Assembly: GCA_938045565.1 (NCBI GenBank)
Contig: CALIAZ010000021.1
Coordinates: forward strand, 1-64,000
Source of the DNA: an uncultured Atopobium sp.
Lineage (GTDB): Bacteria; Actinomycetota; Coriobacteriia; Coriobacteriales; Atopobiaceae
Length of the DNA stretch: 64,000 nucleotides
Direction of reading: 5' to 3'
In this document: in pieces, positions 55,358 through 64,000 of the stretch
Position numbering within the stretch: position 1 is the stretch's first letter
Layout: each line of letters opens with the position of its first letter
Program-made: the position numbers and the translations under genes
The notes under the pieces: model-generated
Databases searched by the model: none
The model's input: the letters and a program-made list of their open reading frames with translations, nothing else
Told to the model about the DNA's origin: nothing

Positions 55358-56690
55358 TGGTTTCTTCTCCACTACGGTGTCCTCCAATCTGAGCATTTCT
55401 CTGACGTGCAGTTGCTTCTGGAAGCAAATCCATTGCCTTGAGCAAGGAGTTCTTTCCAAACCTCTTCTTTATGGCGTTGATAGTATCTTGGCGCTGGCGC
55501 TCTTTCTCTAAAACGATATTGTCCTGGAAAAGCGACGTCTGAATACCTGAGCCTGTTTCTTCTTGAGTGTTTCCAAAGGTAAGACCAACACGATGCACAC
55601 TTTCTGAAGGTATTACTCTCTCGTCAAAGAAAGATAAAACCTCTGCTATAAGCTCATCTCTAGAGTTAGTGGGGTAAGAGAGTTTCTTAGTGCCACTACT
55701 GGATGGAATATGTCTTCTCCAACTCCTGTAGTCTCCCGTCTGCCTAAGCTCTTCCATCTGACTCTCTGTTGCCGAGTAGCCAATATAGATACCAATAGAA
55801 GAGCAAACCAGCTTTTGTGTTACAAGCTCTAGCGTTAATGCTTCAACCATCTCTTTGAAGATAAGTCGTGCTCCCTCTATGTCTCTATTGTGGTCAAAGA
55901 CCTGTGCTGTTGAAACAGAATGACTTTGAGACTTATATGCCTTGATATCTGCAATGGTGGTTGGCTCAATGCCCCATGCATGGTCAATAAGAATTTCTGC
56001 ATCAACGCCAAATTCTTTATACAGAGGCTCTGTAGGAGTCATTGCAAGTTGCCCCATAGTATGAATATTCATTGCCGCAAGACGCTTTTGAATACCTGCA
56101 CCAATATGCCAAAAATCAGTTAAAGGTTTATGGTTCCAAAGTTTAAGCTTGTACGACTCTTCATCAAGTTCACCAAAGAAATTTGGACTGTGTTTTGCCG
56201 TGATATCAAGCGCTATCTTTGCCAAATATAAATTAGGACCCAATCCACAGGTAGCAGGAATACCAGTGGTTTTTGCCACGTCTGCACGGATCTTCTCGCC
56301 CAACTCTCTTGCCGTACATCCGTAAAGCGATAAGTACGGTGTTACATCAATAAATGCCTCGTCAATGGAGTAAACGTGGATGTCTTCTGGGGCAATGTAT
56401 TTAAGGTACACCGAATAGACATCTGCAGAGCGCTCTACATACAAAGCCATACGAGGAGGTGCTACCTCGTAAGTAAGATTTTTGGGAATCTCAAAAACGC
56501 GACAACGTCCAGGAACACCCAGCGCGCGAAGCGCAGGTGAAACCGCCAGACAAATTGTCTTTTCTGTCCTGGTAAGGTCAGCCACAACAAGCTTAGCCTT
56601 CATAGGATCAAGGCCTCGCTCAACGCACTCAACTGATGCGTAAAAACTTTTTAGATCATTAACCAGGTACTGTTTTTGAGAAGGTGCCAT
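55347..56690 (-). CDS. dinB: Y-family translesion DNA polymerase (DinB/UmuC)
   Basis: A 447-residue polymerase with VNDLKSFYASVECV, the catalytic YSIDEAFIDV, helix-hairpin-helix and little-finger domains. Residues are arranged like Gram-positive UvrX/YqjW proteins rather than E. coli DinB. It copies damaged DNA. It starts 3 bases after the DJ-1 gene stop and overlaps the YolD-like gene, so dj-1, dinB and yolD may be one operon. I see no clear LexA box ahead of the unit. Confidence 0.9.
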   Translation of the reverse strand: MAPSQKQYLVNDLKSFYASVECVERGLDPMKAKLVVADLTRTEKTICLAVSPALRALGVPGRCRVFEIPKNLTYEVAPPRMALYVERSADVYSVYLKYIAPEDIHVYSIDEAFIDVTPYLSLYGCTARELGEKIRADVAKTTGIPATCGLGPNLYLAKIALDITAKHSPNFFGELDEESYKLKLWNHKPLTDFWHIGAGIQKRLAAMNIHTMGQLAMTPTEPLYKEFGVDAEILIDHAWGIEPTTIADIKAYKSQSHSVSTAQVFDHNRDIEGARLIFKEMVEALTLELVTQKLVCSSIGIYIGYSATESQMEELRQTGDYRSWRRHIPSSSGTKKLSYPTNSRDELIAEVLSFFDERVIPSESVHRVGLTFGNTQEETGSGIQTSLFQDNIVLEKERQRQDTINAIKKRFGKNSLLKAMDLLPEATARQRNAQIGGHRSGEETNEA

Positions 56691-56693
56691 GAC

Positions 56694-57266
56694 CTAGATA
56701 AGCACAATACCTTGGGAGACTTTTTCTGCCACGTCATTACCTACAAGATAACGAACAATCTCAAGACCAAACTTAAGAGCCGTTCCTGCACCCTGACTGG
56801 TAATAAAAAAGCCGTCAACACAAACCGCATCTTGTGTAAGCTTAGCGCCATTCTCAGAAAGGAAATGCTGAAAGCCAGGATTAGAAGTAGCCTTCTTACC
56901 TTGAAGTAATCCGCGCTTTGCATAAATTGAAGGAGCAGCACAAATTGCGGCAAGCGCACGACCGTCTGCTGCAAACGCATCAACCGCCTGCATAAGCGGC
57001 TCACAAGCCTCAAGATTAGTGGTTCCAGGAAGACCTCCAGGAAGCACCAGCATGCTGTAATCGTCAAATGAAATCTGACTGAGCAGTTTATCTGTTAGAA
57101 AAGTAACCTGGTGAGAAGAAGTCACGCTCAAAGAATCAGAGATAGACACTTTGTCACAAGGAATACCTGCACGATATAGGACATCAACAACGCTCAGTCC
57201 CTCAATCTCTTCACAGCCATCAGCAAAAAAGACAGCAACACGCTTGTCAGTACATGGTGTAAACAT
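56694..57266 (-). CDS. DJ-1/PfpI-family protein (YajL-like)
   Basis: A 190-residue protein from ATG 57266 with GAAGGGAG upstream. It has FFADGCEEIEGLSVVDVL, the PGGLPGTTNL loop and the nucleophile elbow AICAAPSIYA with its cysteine. Members are proposed deglycases or oxidative-stress chaperones, some of them hydratases. It is placed ahead of dinB in a stress-related unit. Confidence 0.9.
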   Translation of the reverse strand: MFTPCTDKRVAVFFADGCEEIEGLSVVDVLYRAGIPCDKVSISDSLSVTSSHQVTFLTDKLLSQISFDDYSMLVLPGGLPGTTNLEACEPLMQAVDAFAADGRALAAICAAPSIYAKRGLLQGKKATSNPGFQHFLSENGAKLTQDAVCVDGFFITSQGAGTALKFGLEIVRYLVGNDVAEKVSQGIVLI

Positions 57267-57320
57267 CTGACTCCCTTCTCGTCTAAAACTAGTACAAGTG
57301 TACGCCTTTTTACACAAAAA

Positions 57321-57350
57321 TGGACACTCAAGTTTGTGCTTGAGTGTCCA
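57321..57350 (-). terminator. terminator of fructose-type EIIA gene
   Basis: Perfect 12-base arms TGGACACTCAAG/CTTGAGTGTCCA and a minus-strand T5 tail, 66 bases past the stop. Confidence 0.9.
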
Positions 57351-57403
57351 AAATTTTACCCAGTTAAACTGTTACAGAAAGTAACCGCCAAGCCCTCTGT
57401 AAC

Positions 57404-57418
57404 CTGGCGAGAAACCCT
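57404..57418 (+). repeat. CTGGCGAGAAACCCT motif, copy 3
   Basis: Third exact 15-mer copy, overlapping the TAG stop of the EIIA gene exactly as copy 1 does at crr. Confidence 0.85.
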
Positions 57419-57875
57419 ACTCCTCGCTAATACCCTCGTTAATAGCCTGAGCAATAGCTTCTTGATCATTAGAAGCACGAAGCAGAGACTTAAACTCATC
57501 TCTCATCAGAAGTACAGCGGTCTTAGACAGAAGCTTAATGTGAGTAGTGCCAGCTTCTCCATCTGGAACAAGCAGTGCAATAGCAACATCAACGGGCTTC
57601 TCGTCAAAAGAAGGCCACTCAAGAGGAGTATTGTTCTTGAATACAAAGACAGCCGCATCCTTGATAGCAGCATCCTTTGCGTGAGGGACTGCAAAACCAT
57701 CAGTCATGCCAGTCTCACCCATTTCCTCGCGAGCCAAAAAGGCATTGTAAACAGCGTCTGCATCATCAGTTACGCCAGTCTCCAGTGCCTTGTCGGCAAT
57801 AAAACGCAGGACATCATTACGGCTCGCTACGTTTTGATTCACAAAAACATTGTCTGCCTTAACAAAACCGCTCAT
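57417..57875 (-). CDS. PTS fructose/mannitol-type EIIA protein
   Basis: A 152-residue EIIA-Fru/Ntr-fold protein. The phospho-acceptor His is in GMTDGFAVPHAKD, and FKNNTPLEWPSFDEKPVDVA and LLVPDGEAGTTHIKLL follow, as in the family. It is alone, without EIIB/C genes, so it serves a distant permease or a regulatory circuit. ATG after GGAAGGAA. Confidence 0.88.
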   Translation of the reverse strand: MSGFVKADNVFVNQNVASRNDVLRFIADKALETGVTDDADAVYNAFLAREEMGETGMTDGFAVPHAKDAAIKDAAVFVFKNNTPLEWPSFDEKPVDVAIALLVPDGEAGTTHIKLLSKTAVLLMRDEFKSLLRASNDQEAIAQAINEGISEE

Positions 57876-57968
57876 GAATCTTCCTTCCGTATATTTGAGC
57901 TTTTTGGCTCAGTAACTTCGTATATAGTAATAATACTCGCAATGAAACAAAATTTACCTTAAGAAACT

Positions 57969-59162
57969 TTACTTTAAAGCCATCCTTAAAATCTGTTGAA
58001 CATCTGTTGTTTTAAGCTGCATAAAGTTACCCGCATGATCTCCGCCACGGGCGTCAATAGCTCCCTGAGCCATCTGGAGAATATCTTCTTCTGAAGGGTT
58101 TACTCCAAGCTCAGCAAGAGAGGTTGGCATACCAATTGCATGACACCATTGATTCCAAGCTTCAATTCCTGCAAGGCCAGTAGCGGTTGAATTATGGAAG
58201 TTGTTTTGAACTCCAAAAACATTTACCGCAAACTGCGCAAAACGCTTTGGATCTTGACTCATAACATACTGGGCCCAACTTGCCCAAATAGCGGTAAGGC
58301 CAGCACCATGAGCTACATCGTACTTTGCACTAAGCTCATGTTCAATGGCATGAGAAGCAAAATCGCTTACGCGACCTGTTCCAGTAAGCCCGCAGTGAGA
58401 AAGCGACGATGCCCAAAGCAAGTCTGCGCGCGCTGCATAGTTATTCGGTTCTTTAATGGCTATCAGCACTGCTTCTTTTACTGTACGCAAAAGACCTTCA
58501 GCCAGCTCATCGGTAAGTGCAACGTCTTTCTCAAGCGTAAAGTAACGCTCCATAGTATGCATCATAATGTCAGCACCTGTTGATGCTGTCTGATATGCAC
58601 TCACGGAATAGGTGAGCTCTGGGTTCATGATAGCAAAAGAGGGACGACCACTTTGATGGTGATAAGAGCGTTTAAGGATACGTCCATCAGTCAGCGTAAT
58701 ATTCATGACGGAAGAATCCGAGGTCTCAGAGCCAGTTCCTGCAATTGTAGAAATGACTCCTATAGGAGTTACTTTTGAAACACCAACCTTATGTAAATAA
58801 AGGTCTTCAAGAGAAACGTCATTAGCTAAGCCATACGCAATTGCTTTAGCAGAATCCATTACAGATCCGCCGCCGATAGCCAAAATGAAATCAACGCCCT
58901 CGCGTTTACCCAGTTCTATAGCTTCTTCTGCAAGTTCTAAACGAGGATTAGGAACAACTCCACCACAATCAACAAAAGCAATTCCGGCGTTGCTCAAAAG
59001 CTGATGAATCTGATCAAGTAAGCCGCTCTTTATCACATGGTTGCCGCCAAAATGCACCAGCACCTTGGTGCCACCATGAGCAGAAACAAGCTCTGCCACA
59101 CGAAGCTGAGTATCTTTTCCAAAAACTATCTGAGTAGGTACGACATACTCAAAATTAACCAT
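57969..59162 (-). CDS. iron-containing alcohol dehydrogenase (BDH/YqhD-like)
   Basis: A 397-residue type III dehydrogenase. It has the NAD(P) motif AIGGGSVMDSAKAIA, TIAGTGSETS, and metal histidines in GADIMMHTMERYF, DFASHAIEHEL and DVAHGAGL. It resembles butanol/aldehyde dehydrogenases that reduce aldehydes with NADPH in fermentation. ATG after AAAGG. Monocistronic. Confidence 0.9.
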   Translation of the reverse strand: MVNFEYVVPTQIVFGKDTQLRVAELVSAHGGTKVLVHFGGNHVIKSGLLDQIHQLLSNAGIAFVDCGGVVPNPRLELAEEAIELGKREGVDFILAIGGGSVMDSAKAIAYGLANDVSLEDLYLHKVGVSKVTPIGVISTIAGTGSETSDSSVMNITLTDGRILKRSYHHQSGRPSFAIMNPELTYSVSAYQTASTGADIMMHTMERYFTLEKDVALTDELAEGLLRTVKEAVLIAIKEPNNYAARADLLWASSLSHCGLTGTGRVSDFASHAIEHELSAKYDVAHGAGLTAIWASWAQYVMSQDPKRFAQFAVNVFGVQNNFHNSTATGLAGIEAWNQWCHAIGMPTSLAELGVNPSEEDILQMAQGAIDARGGDHAGNFMQLKTTDVQQILRMALK

Positions 59163-59197
59163 TACTAAAGACCTTTCTTACCTACTCAAACAACAAC

Positions 59198-60082
59198 TTA
59201 AGCGCGAGGTTCTTCTCCCCACCAGAACGTTGCAACAGTTCCAGGACCAGTATGAACACCAATAGTTGCGCCAATAGCAAAAATATTGATGTCTCCTACC
59301 TGAGGAAGCTTTTTTTGAATAAGCTCTTTAACAGCCTCGGCATCAGAGGCGCACTCAGAGTTAGAAATAAATACCTTATGTGCGTAAGAACTTTGGCGCT
59401 CAGCAGTTTGAGTCATAACCTCAACAACACGAGCAATTGCTTTCTTCTTACCACGTGCCTTCTCTTTAACAGCCAAAGATCCGTCAGCTTCAACATCCAT
59501 AACAGGACAAATATTAAGCATGCCGCCAAGCAAACCAGCTGTCTTAGAAATGCGACCGCCACGAACAAAGAAAGTCAAATCTGTTGAGAAGAACCATCCA
59601 TACACACGGTGACGAGCTTCTTTAGCCCAAGCAACTACCTCGTCAAAAAACAAGCCCTCATCACGCTTATCGGCAAGACCATCTACAAGCAGGCCATATC
59701 CAGAAGACGCCTGAAGAGAGTCAACAACCTCAATCTTCCTATCTGGGAATTCCTGCTCAATCTCTGCCTTTGCCTGGCAGGCAGACTCATATGTTCCAGA
59801 AACGCCTGAACTCAACGTAACATGAAGAACGTCTTTGCCTTCCTCAAGGAAAGGACGCCAGAAGGCCATGTACTCACCAATTGATACCTGTGAAGTACGA
59901 CACTCAGCCCCTGCAAGCATCTTTTTATAAAGATCAGCTGGTGCATTAGTGCGACCAAAGTCATCCTTGCACTGAACACCATCAAGCTCGTAATTAAAAT
60001 ACACGTATTTTATATCACGTGACTGAAGGTACTTCTCACTTACATCGGCCGTAGAACAACAGGTCAGAACGTAGTTGGACAT
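59198..60082 (-). CDS. DegV-family protein (second, divergent)
   Basis: A 294-residue DegV protein with VLTCCSTADVSEKYL at the start, LSSGVSGTYESA, VDSLQASSGYG, FFVRGGRISKTAGLLGGMLN and IGVHTGPGTVATFWWG. ATG 60082 with AAGGAG is preferred to the in-frame start at 60127. It is only distantly like the copy at 34578, so the two may bind different fatty acids (saturated versus unsaturated, as FakB1/FakB2 do). Confidence 0.9.
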   Translation of the reverse strand: MSNYVLTCCSTADVSEKYLQSRDIKYVYFNYELDGVQCKDDFGRTNAPADLYKKMLAGAECRTSQVSIGEYMAFWRPFLEEGKDVLHVTLSSGVSGTYESACQAKAEIEQEFPDRKIEVVDSLQASSGYGLLVDGLADKRDEGLFFDEVVAWAKEARHRVYGWFFSTDLTFFVRGGRISKTAGLLGGMLNICPVMDVEADGSLAVKEKARGKKKAIARVVEVMTQTAERQSSYAHKVFISNSECASDAEAVKELIQKKLPQVGDINIFAIGATIGVHTGPGTVATFWWGEEPRA

Positions 60083-60286
60083 ACAAGTCTCCTTGAAATA
60101 TCTTCTTGCATAAAAACAATCGCACACATTTATTTTTCCTTGTAAGAGTGAGTATACTTCTTATCTCATTTTTATGCTGCTTGTGCGGCGTTTCAAATGC
60201 AAAATCACGTATACTTGCACGCGTTTGTTTTTTCTCAAAGCATTACCTACAACGTTACTTTTATCTTCGACGGAAACGGATAGCAC

Positions 60287-61234
60287 GTGACTTCATCAGA
60301 TCTTTCTACTAGAAATTCTTCCAAACTCACATTAGACACCTCTTCTGCGCTGGTATGGAAGTTTGCTCTTCTTGTTTGCGCGCTTGTCTGGGGAGGATCG
60401 TTTGTCGTTATCAAAGATGCAATCAACTACATCCCCACCGCCTGGTTGATGACTTTGAGGTTTACACTTTCTGTTATCGTAGTCGGAATCATCTTTAGAA
60501 AAAGACTTAAAAAGAATCTTGATATCAGACACCTTACATTTGGTGCACTCTTAGGAATTCTAAATGGCTTTGGATTTCTTTTTCAAAACGGAGCGCTTGC
60601 TTACACTACAGCGGGTAAAACAGCCTTTATCGCCTCTATCTATTGCGCAATGATTCCGTTCGTCAACTGGCTTATTGCAAAAAAGAAACCCCATATCTCC
60701 AGTATTATTGCTGCCTGTATGTGTGTTGCGGGAATTGGCCTTATCTCACTTGGGACAGACTTCTCATTTTCCTTTGGTGTTGGCGAACAAATGGCTCTCA
60801 TATCAGCAATTATTTTCGCATTTGTTTTTGTACTTACTGCAGAACTTTCACACAAGCTCGATATCATTACACTTACCATAATTCAGCTTGGTGTAAGCAC
60901 CCTTCCTTGTCTAGGTTGGGCTCTCTGTTTTGAAACTATGCCAAACTTTTCTCAAATTCCTTCTACTGCGTGGATAGCGCTTGCATACATCATTTTCATT
61001 GCAACTGCTCTTACTGGTGTACTACAAAATCGATCACAGAAATCTGTTGCACCTGTTCAAGCATCACTTATCATCTCTTTGGATACCATTTTTGCAGCAG
61101 TTTTTGGTGTCATCTTCCTTGCAGAAATTATTACTCCCACGATTTTCCTTGGCTTCATTGTTATCTTTGTTGCAATCTTTATCAGTGAACTTGGCGAGAA
61201 ACCCGCAGAGTCCCAAACCTCTTCAAAAAGCTAA
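60287..61234 (+). CDS. EamA/DMT-family transporter
   Basis: A 315-residue ten-helix exporter with the duplicated EamA domains. The first has ALVWGGSFVVIKDAI and RFTLSVIVVGIIF. The second ends with APVQASLIISLDTIFAAVFG. The substrate is unknown; many export amino acids or metabolites. GTG start. Its last codons contain a copy of the recurrent motif (LGEKPA). Confidence 0.88.
   Translation: MTSSDLSTRNSSKLTLDTSSALVWKFALLVCALVWGGSFVVIKDAINYIPTAWLMTLRFTLSVIVVGIIFRKRLKKNLDIRHLTFGALLGILNGFGFLFQNGALAYTTAGKTAFIASIYCAMIPFVNWLIAKKKPHISSIIAACMCVAGIGLISLGTDFSFSFGVGEQMALISAIIFAFVFVLTAELSHKLDIITLTIIQLGVSTLPCLGWALCFETMPNFSQIPSTAWIALAYIIFIATALTGVLQNRSQKSVAPVQASLIISLDTIFAAVFGVIFLAEIITPTIFLGFIVIFVAIFISELGEKPAESQTSSKS
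61190..61205 (+). repeat. CTTGGCGAGAAACCCG motif copy
   Basis: The same 16-mer as at 41186, here in frame 30 bases before the EamA stop. Confidence 0.85.
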
Positions 61235-61260
61235 GGCTCTCTCCATAAAATGTACCTAAG

Positions 61261-61288
61261 AAAAAAGCCCGCAGACGCGGGCTTTTTT
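61261..61288. terminator. bidirectional terminator between EamA and nrdG
   Basis: AAAAAAGCCCGC, a 4-base loop, then GCGGGCTTTTTT; serves both convergent genes. Confidence 0.93.
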
Positions 61289-61306
61289 AAATGCGATGAG
61301 CAGCTT

Positions 61307-61849
61307 TTACATCTCACGAGAGCTCATCATAGGTCCATCAGACCAAAGCGTAATCTCTCCTGAAGCCAGTGTTTTAGGGACATCAATAAGACGCTGATTG
61401 GAAGAACCTCTAAAACGCAGCGTAATGTCATGAAGGCTCTGAACCCATGGACCGTCTACGAGAACATCTATACAAGACAGAATGCGGTCAGTGTACTCTG
61501 TGTGCCACTTTCCCTCGGTCAGCTGATCCCAGGTGTGACCTGAATACATCCAAATGCTCTTTTGTGGATAGGTAGCTCTGACCTTCTCGACAAACTCAAC
61601 AAGGCCTTCTTGGTTTTCTGGCTCAAATGGTTCTCCACCAAGGATGGAAAGACCGTTGATATAGACAGGTGCAAGCGAATCAATAATCTCTTGCTCAACT
61701 TCTGGAGTAAACTCTCCTCCGCTCTTGAAGTCCCATGCCTCGTAATTAAAGCAGCCTTCACAGCGCAGGCGACAGCCTGAAACAAACAGAGTTGTTCTTA
61801 CGCCAACACCGTTTGCAATGTCTGAAAACTTAATATTTGAATAGTTCAT
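61307..61849 (-). CDS. nrdG: anaerobic ribonucleotide reductase activase
   Basis: A 180-residue radical-SAM protein with the iron-sulfur motif CRLRCEGCFN (Cx3CxxC, CRLRCEGC), GGEPFEPENQEG and WMYSGHTWD. It makes the glycyl radical in NrdD. It follows nrdD with a strong terminator in the 113-base gap, so it may also have its own promoter. Confidence 0.93.
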   Translation of the reverse strand: MNYSNIKFSDIANGVGVRTTLFVSGCRLRCEGCFNYEAWDFKSGGEFTPEVEQEIIDSLAPVYINGLSILGGEPFEPENQEGLVEFVEKVRATYPQKSIWMYSGHTWDQLTEGKWHTEYTDRILSCIDVLVDGPWVQSLHDITLRFRGSSNQRLIDVPKTLASGEITLWSDGPMMSSREM

Positions 61850-61871
61850 ACATAACCTTTGATGGGTAACT

Positions 61872-61886
61872 TCCGCATATTGTGGA
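61872..61886. promoter_or_regulatory. possible NrdR-box half site upstream of nrdG
   Basis: Minus strand TCCACAATATGCGGA matches the NrdR-box core CwATATsTwG at eight of ten positions. It sits between flanking GGTAAC/GTTACC arms, 22 bases before nrdG. Confidence 0.25.
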
Positions 61887-61909
61887 TGTTACCTGGTAGA
61901 GATAATAAA

Positions 61910-61945
61910 AACGAGCAGAAGGGCTCAGGCGCTCTTCTGCTCGTT
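61910..61945 (-). terminator. terminator of nrdD
   Basis: Perfect 12-base arms AACGAGCAGAAG/CTTCTGCTCGTT with a 12-base loop and a minus-strand T5 tail, 18 bases past the nrdD stop. Confidence 0.9.
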
Positions 61946-61962
61946 TGTCTAGTACATAAAAC

Positions 61963-64000
61963 TCAGAGGTGAAGGACGCGGTCCTTAATCTCCTGGGTAC
62001 GTCCCTGGTTCCAGAACTGGGTACCAATGTAGCCGCAGGTACGACGAGCAACGTTCATCTTGGTCTGGTCACGGTTGCCGCAGTGTGGGCACTCCCAAAC
62101 CAGCTTGCCGTCCTCCTCAACAATCTGAATCTCACCGTCATAACCGCACTCCTGGCAGAAGTCAGACTTGGTATTGAGCTCTGCATACATGATGTGGTCA
62201 TAGATGAACTGCATGACACTGAGGACAGCCTCAATGTTGTCCTGCATGTTAGGGACCTCAACGTAAGAGATTGCTCCACCTGGAGAAAGACGCTGGAACT
62301 CAGACTCAAACTGAAGTTTCTGGAATGCATCAATCTCTTCTGCAACGTGAACGTGGTAGCTGTTGGTGATGTAGCCCTTATCAGTGATGCCAGGGATAAC
62401 ACCAAAGCGACGCTGAAGTGCCTTAGCAAACTTGTAGGTGGTGGACTCAAGAGGAGTTCCGTAGAGGGAATAATCGATATCCTCTGCTTCCTTCCACTCG
62501 GTGCACTTATCGTTCATGTGCTGCATAACCTGGAGAGCAAATGGAGTTGCCTCTTTATCGGTGTGGCTGTGACCAGTCATAGCCTTAACGCACTCATACA
62601 GACCTGCATAACCAAGGGAGATGGTGGAGTATCCGCCATAAAGCAGTGGATCGATAACCTCACCCTTGTCCAGACGAGCAAGTGCGCCATACTGCCAAAG
62701 GATAGGAGCAGCATCAGACAGGGTGCCCTTCAGGCGATCGTGACGAGCGCGAAGTGCGCGGTGGCAAAGCTCAAGACGCTCATCAAAGATCTTCCAGAAC
62801 TTGTCCATATCACGACCAGCAGAAAGAGCAACGTCAGGAAGGTTGATAGTTACAACACCCTGGTTGAAGCGGCCATAGTACTTAGGCTTGTTTGGCTCAT
62901 AGTTCTTAGCGCGAGCAACGTTGTTGAAGCCATTACCAGAACGGTCTGGAGTCAGGAAGGAACGGCAGCCCATGCAAGTGAAGGTATCGCCCTCGCCTTC
63001 CTTCTCGCCCTTAGAAAGCTTGTACTCCTTCATCTTCTTCTCAGAGATGTAGTCAGGAACAAGACGGCGAGCGGTGCACTTTGCAGCCATCTGAGTGAGG
63101 TAGTAGTACTTGGAATCCTCGTAAACGTTGTCCTCTTCAAGAACGTAGATGAGCTTAGGGAATGCAGGAGTAATCCAGACACCCTCCTCGTTCTTTACGC
63201 CCTGGTAACGCTGACGGAGCATCTCTTCAATGATGAGTGCAAGGTCCTGCTTCTCCTGCTCATTCTTTGCCTCGTTAAGGTACATGAAGACGGTGATGAA
63301 AGGAGCCTGGCCGTTGGTGGTCATCAAAGTGACAACCTGGTACTGAATGGTCTGAACGCCACGAGAAACCTCGTCACGAAGGCGCTTCTCAACCATCTCG
63401 TTGAGCTGCTCAGCAGAGAGCTCAACACCGACGGAGTTCATCTCCTCCATAACAGTCTTGCGGATCTTCTTACGAGAAACATCAACAAAAGGAGCAAGGT
63501 GTGCCAGGGAGATGGACTGACCGCCGTACTGGCAGGATGCTACCTGAGCAATAATCTGAGTTGCAATGTTGCATGCCGTAGAGAAGCTGTGTGGACGCTC
63601 AATCAGAGTACCGGAGATAACAGTGCCGTTCTGCAGCATGTCATCAAGGTTGATGAGGTCACAGTTGTGCATGTGCTGTGCAAAGTAATCGGAATCGTGG
63701 AAGTGGATAAGGCCCTCGTTGTGAGCAGCAACAATATCCTCTGGAAGGAGCTCGCGCTGAACGAGGTCCTTAGAAACCTCACCAGCCATGTAGTCACGCT
63801 GAACAGAAACAACGGTAGGGTTCTTGTTGGAGTTCTCCTGCTTGACTTCCTCGTTGTTGCACTCAATCAGAGATAGAATCTTGTCATCGGTGGTGTTCTT
63901 ATGACGCTTCTGGTTCTGAATGTAGCGGTAAATGATGTACTTACGAGCAACCTCAAAGCGGTCAAGAGCCATGAGCTGATCCTCGACAAGGTCCTGGACC
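61963..64000 (-). CDS. nrdD: anaerobic ribonucleoside-triphosphate reductase, 5' end missing
   Basis: The class III reductase NrdD, at least 679 residues. The frame stays open past the ATG at 63972 to the window edge (QDLVEDQLMALDRFEVARKY), which is the end of an ATP-cone, so the true start lies outside. Residues near the end carry the four zinc cysteines (CQECG...CPHCG) and the glycyl-radical site RRTCGYIGTQFW. It reduces NTPs to dNTPs without oxygen. It is partnered by NrdG downstream. Confidence 0.94.
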   Translation of the reverse strand, partial: VQDLVEDQLMALDRFEVARKYIIYRYIQNQKRHKNTTDDKILSLIECNNEEVKQENSNKNPTVVSVQRDYMAGEVSKDLVQRELLPEDIVAAHNEGLIHFHDSDYFAQHMHNCDLINLDDMLQNGTVISGTLIERPHSFSTACNIATQIIAQVASCQYGGQSISLAHLAPFVDVSRKKIRKTVMEEMNSVGVELSAEQLNEMVEKRLRDEVSRGVQTIQYQVVTLMTTNGQAPFITVFMYLNEAKNEQEKQDLALIIEEMLRQRYQGVKNEEGVWITPAFPKLIYVLEEDNVYEDSKYYYLTQMAAKCTARRLVPDYISEKKMKEYKLSKGEKEGEGDTFTCMGCRSFLTPDRSGNGFNNVARAKNYEPNKPKYYGRFNQGVVTINLPDVALSAGRDMDKFWKIFDERLELCHRALRARHDRLKGTLSDAAPILWQYGALARLDKGEVIDPLLYGGYSTISLGYAGLYECVKAMTGHSHTDKEATPFALQVMQHMNDKCTEWKEAEDIDYSLYGTPLESTTYKFAKALQRRFGVIPGITDKGYITNSYHVHVAEEIDAFQKLQFESEFQRLSPGGAISYVEVPNMQDNIEAVLSVMQFIYDHIMYAELNTKSDFCQECGYDGEIQIVEEDGKLVWECPHCGNRDQTKMNVARRTCGYIGTQFWNQGRTQEIKDRVLHL

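Noticed and set aside
61969..63876. Long open frame (635 codons) on the plus strand antisense to nrdD
   Set aside because: It is a shadow of the strongly conserved nrdD frame. It has no ribosome site and its translation looks like no known protein.

Overview
The window looks like chromosome from a host-associated anaerobic actinobacterium of the Coriobacteriia, most like the Lancefieldella/Atopobium group. This is inferred from gene content and protein style: a topoisomerase I with an archaeal-type N-terminus, a type III glutamine synthetase, the anaerobic ribonucleotide reductase pair NrdDG, PTS EIIA proteins, two DegV proteins, a secreted coiled-coil/CHAP hydrolase, a DUF2335 membrane protein and moderate GC. 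No rRNA, tRNA or CRISPR array was found. Most genes lie on the minus strand.

Region 1 (1 to about 5.65 kb) is an accessory and partly decayed segment. It holds the start of a GntR/HutC regulator overlapping a hypothetical gene, an AAA/DUF4143 ATPase, an intergenic array of four direct repeats at an exact 23-bp period, a TetR regulator, an HsmA-like membrane gene broken by a T7-run frameshift, a flavodoxin, a metallophosphoesterase with two in-frame TGA codons at probable Trp positions, and a 5'-truncated YafQ/RelE-type toxin relic. A 34-bp perfect palindrome (terminator) marks the edge of this segment.

Region 2 (5.65-34.4 kb) is mostly conserved housekeeping sequence: a Tat-type secreted CHAP protein, nucleoid protein NdpA, glucose-type EIIA, and a Bce-like peptide-sensing/detoxification module (permease, ATPase, histidine kinase, response regulator) with a double GNAT gene inserted on the opposite strand. 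Then come tatD-rsmA-metG, a DUF2335 protein, a decayed cell-wall-binding-repeat relic, rsmI with a GH5-like protein that has lost catalytic residues, the chain tmk-holB-ricT-queD, topA, tatA/tatC, a STAS/TPR pair, an aminotransferase, two small genes and nhaA.

Region 3 (34.4-64 kb) holds degV, rnhA, polA, glnN, an orphan solute-binding protein, mntP, a zinc-dependent phospholipase C-like gene, an Spx/ArsC-like gene, ligA, a three-domain glycosyltransferase (GT2 + DUF4422 + GT8), a large FtsX-type permease with its ATPase, dinB coupled to a YolD-like gene, a DJ-1 protein, a fructose-type EIIA, an iron alcohol dehydrogenase, a second degV, an EamA transporter, and nrdG-nrdD. nrdD runs off the right edge.

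The most striking signal that genes do not explain is a recurrent oligonucleotide. Five copies of YTGGCGAGAAACCC lie at or next to gene ends, all on the plus strand. They sit within a wider excess of GCGAGAAACCC and GGCGAGAA, and a 20-bp palindrome is built from two head-to-head cores. It could be a chromosome-polarity, recombination or DNA-uptake motif.
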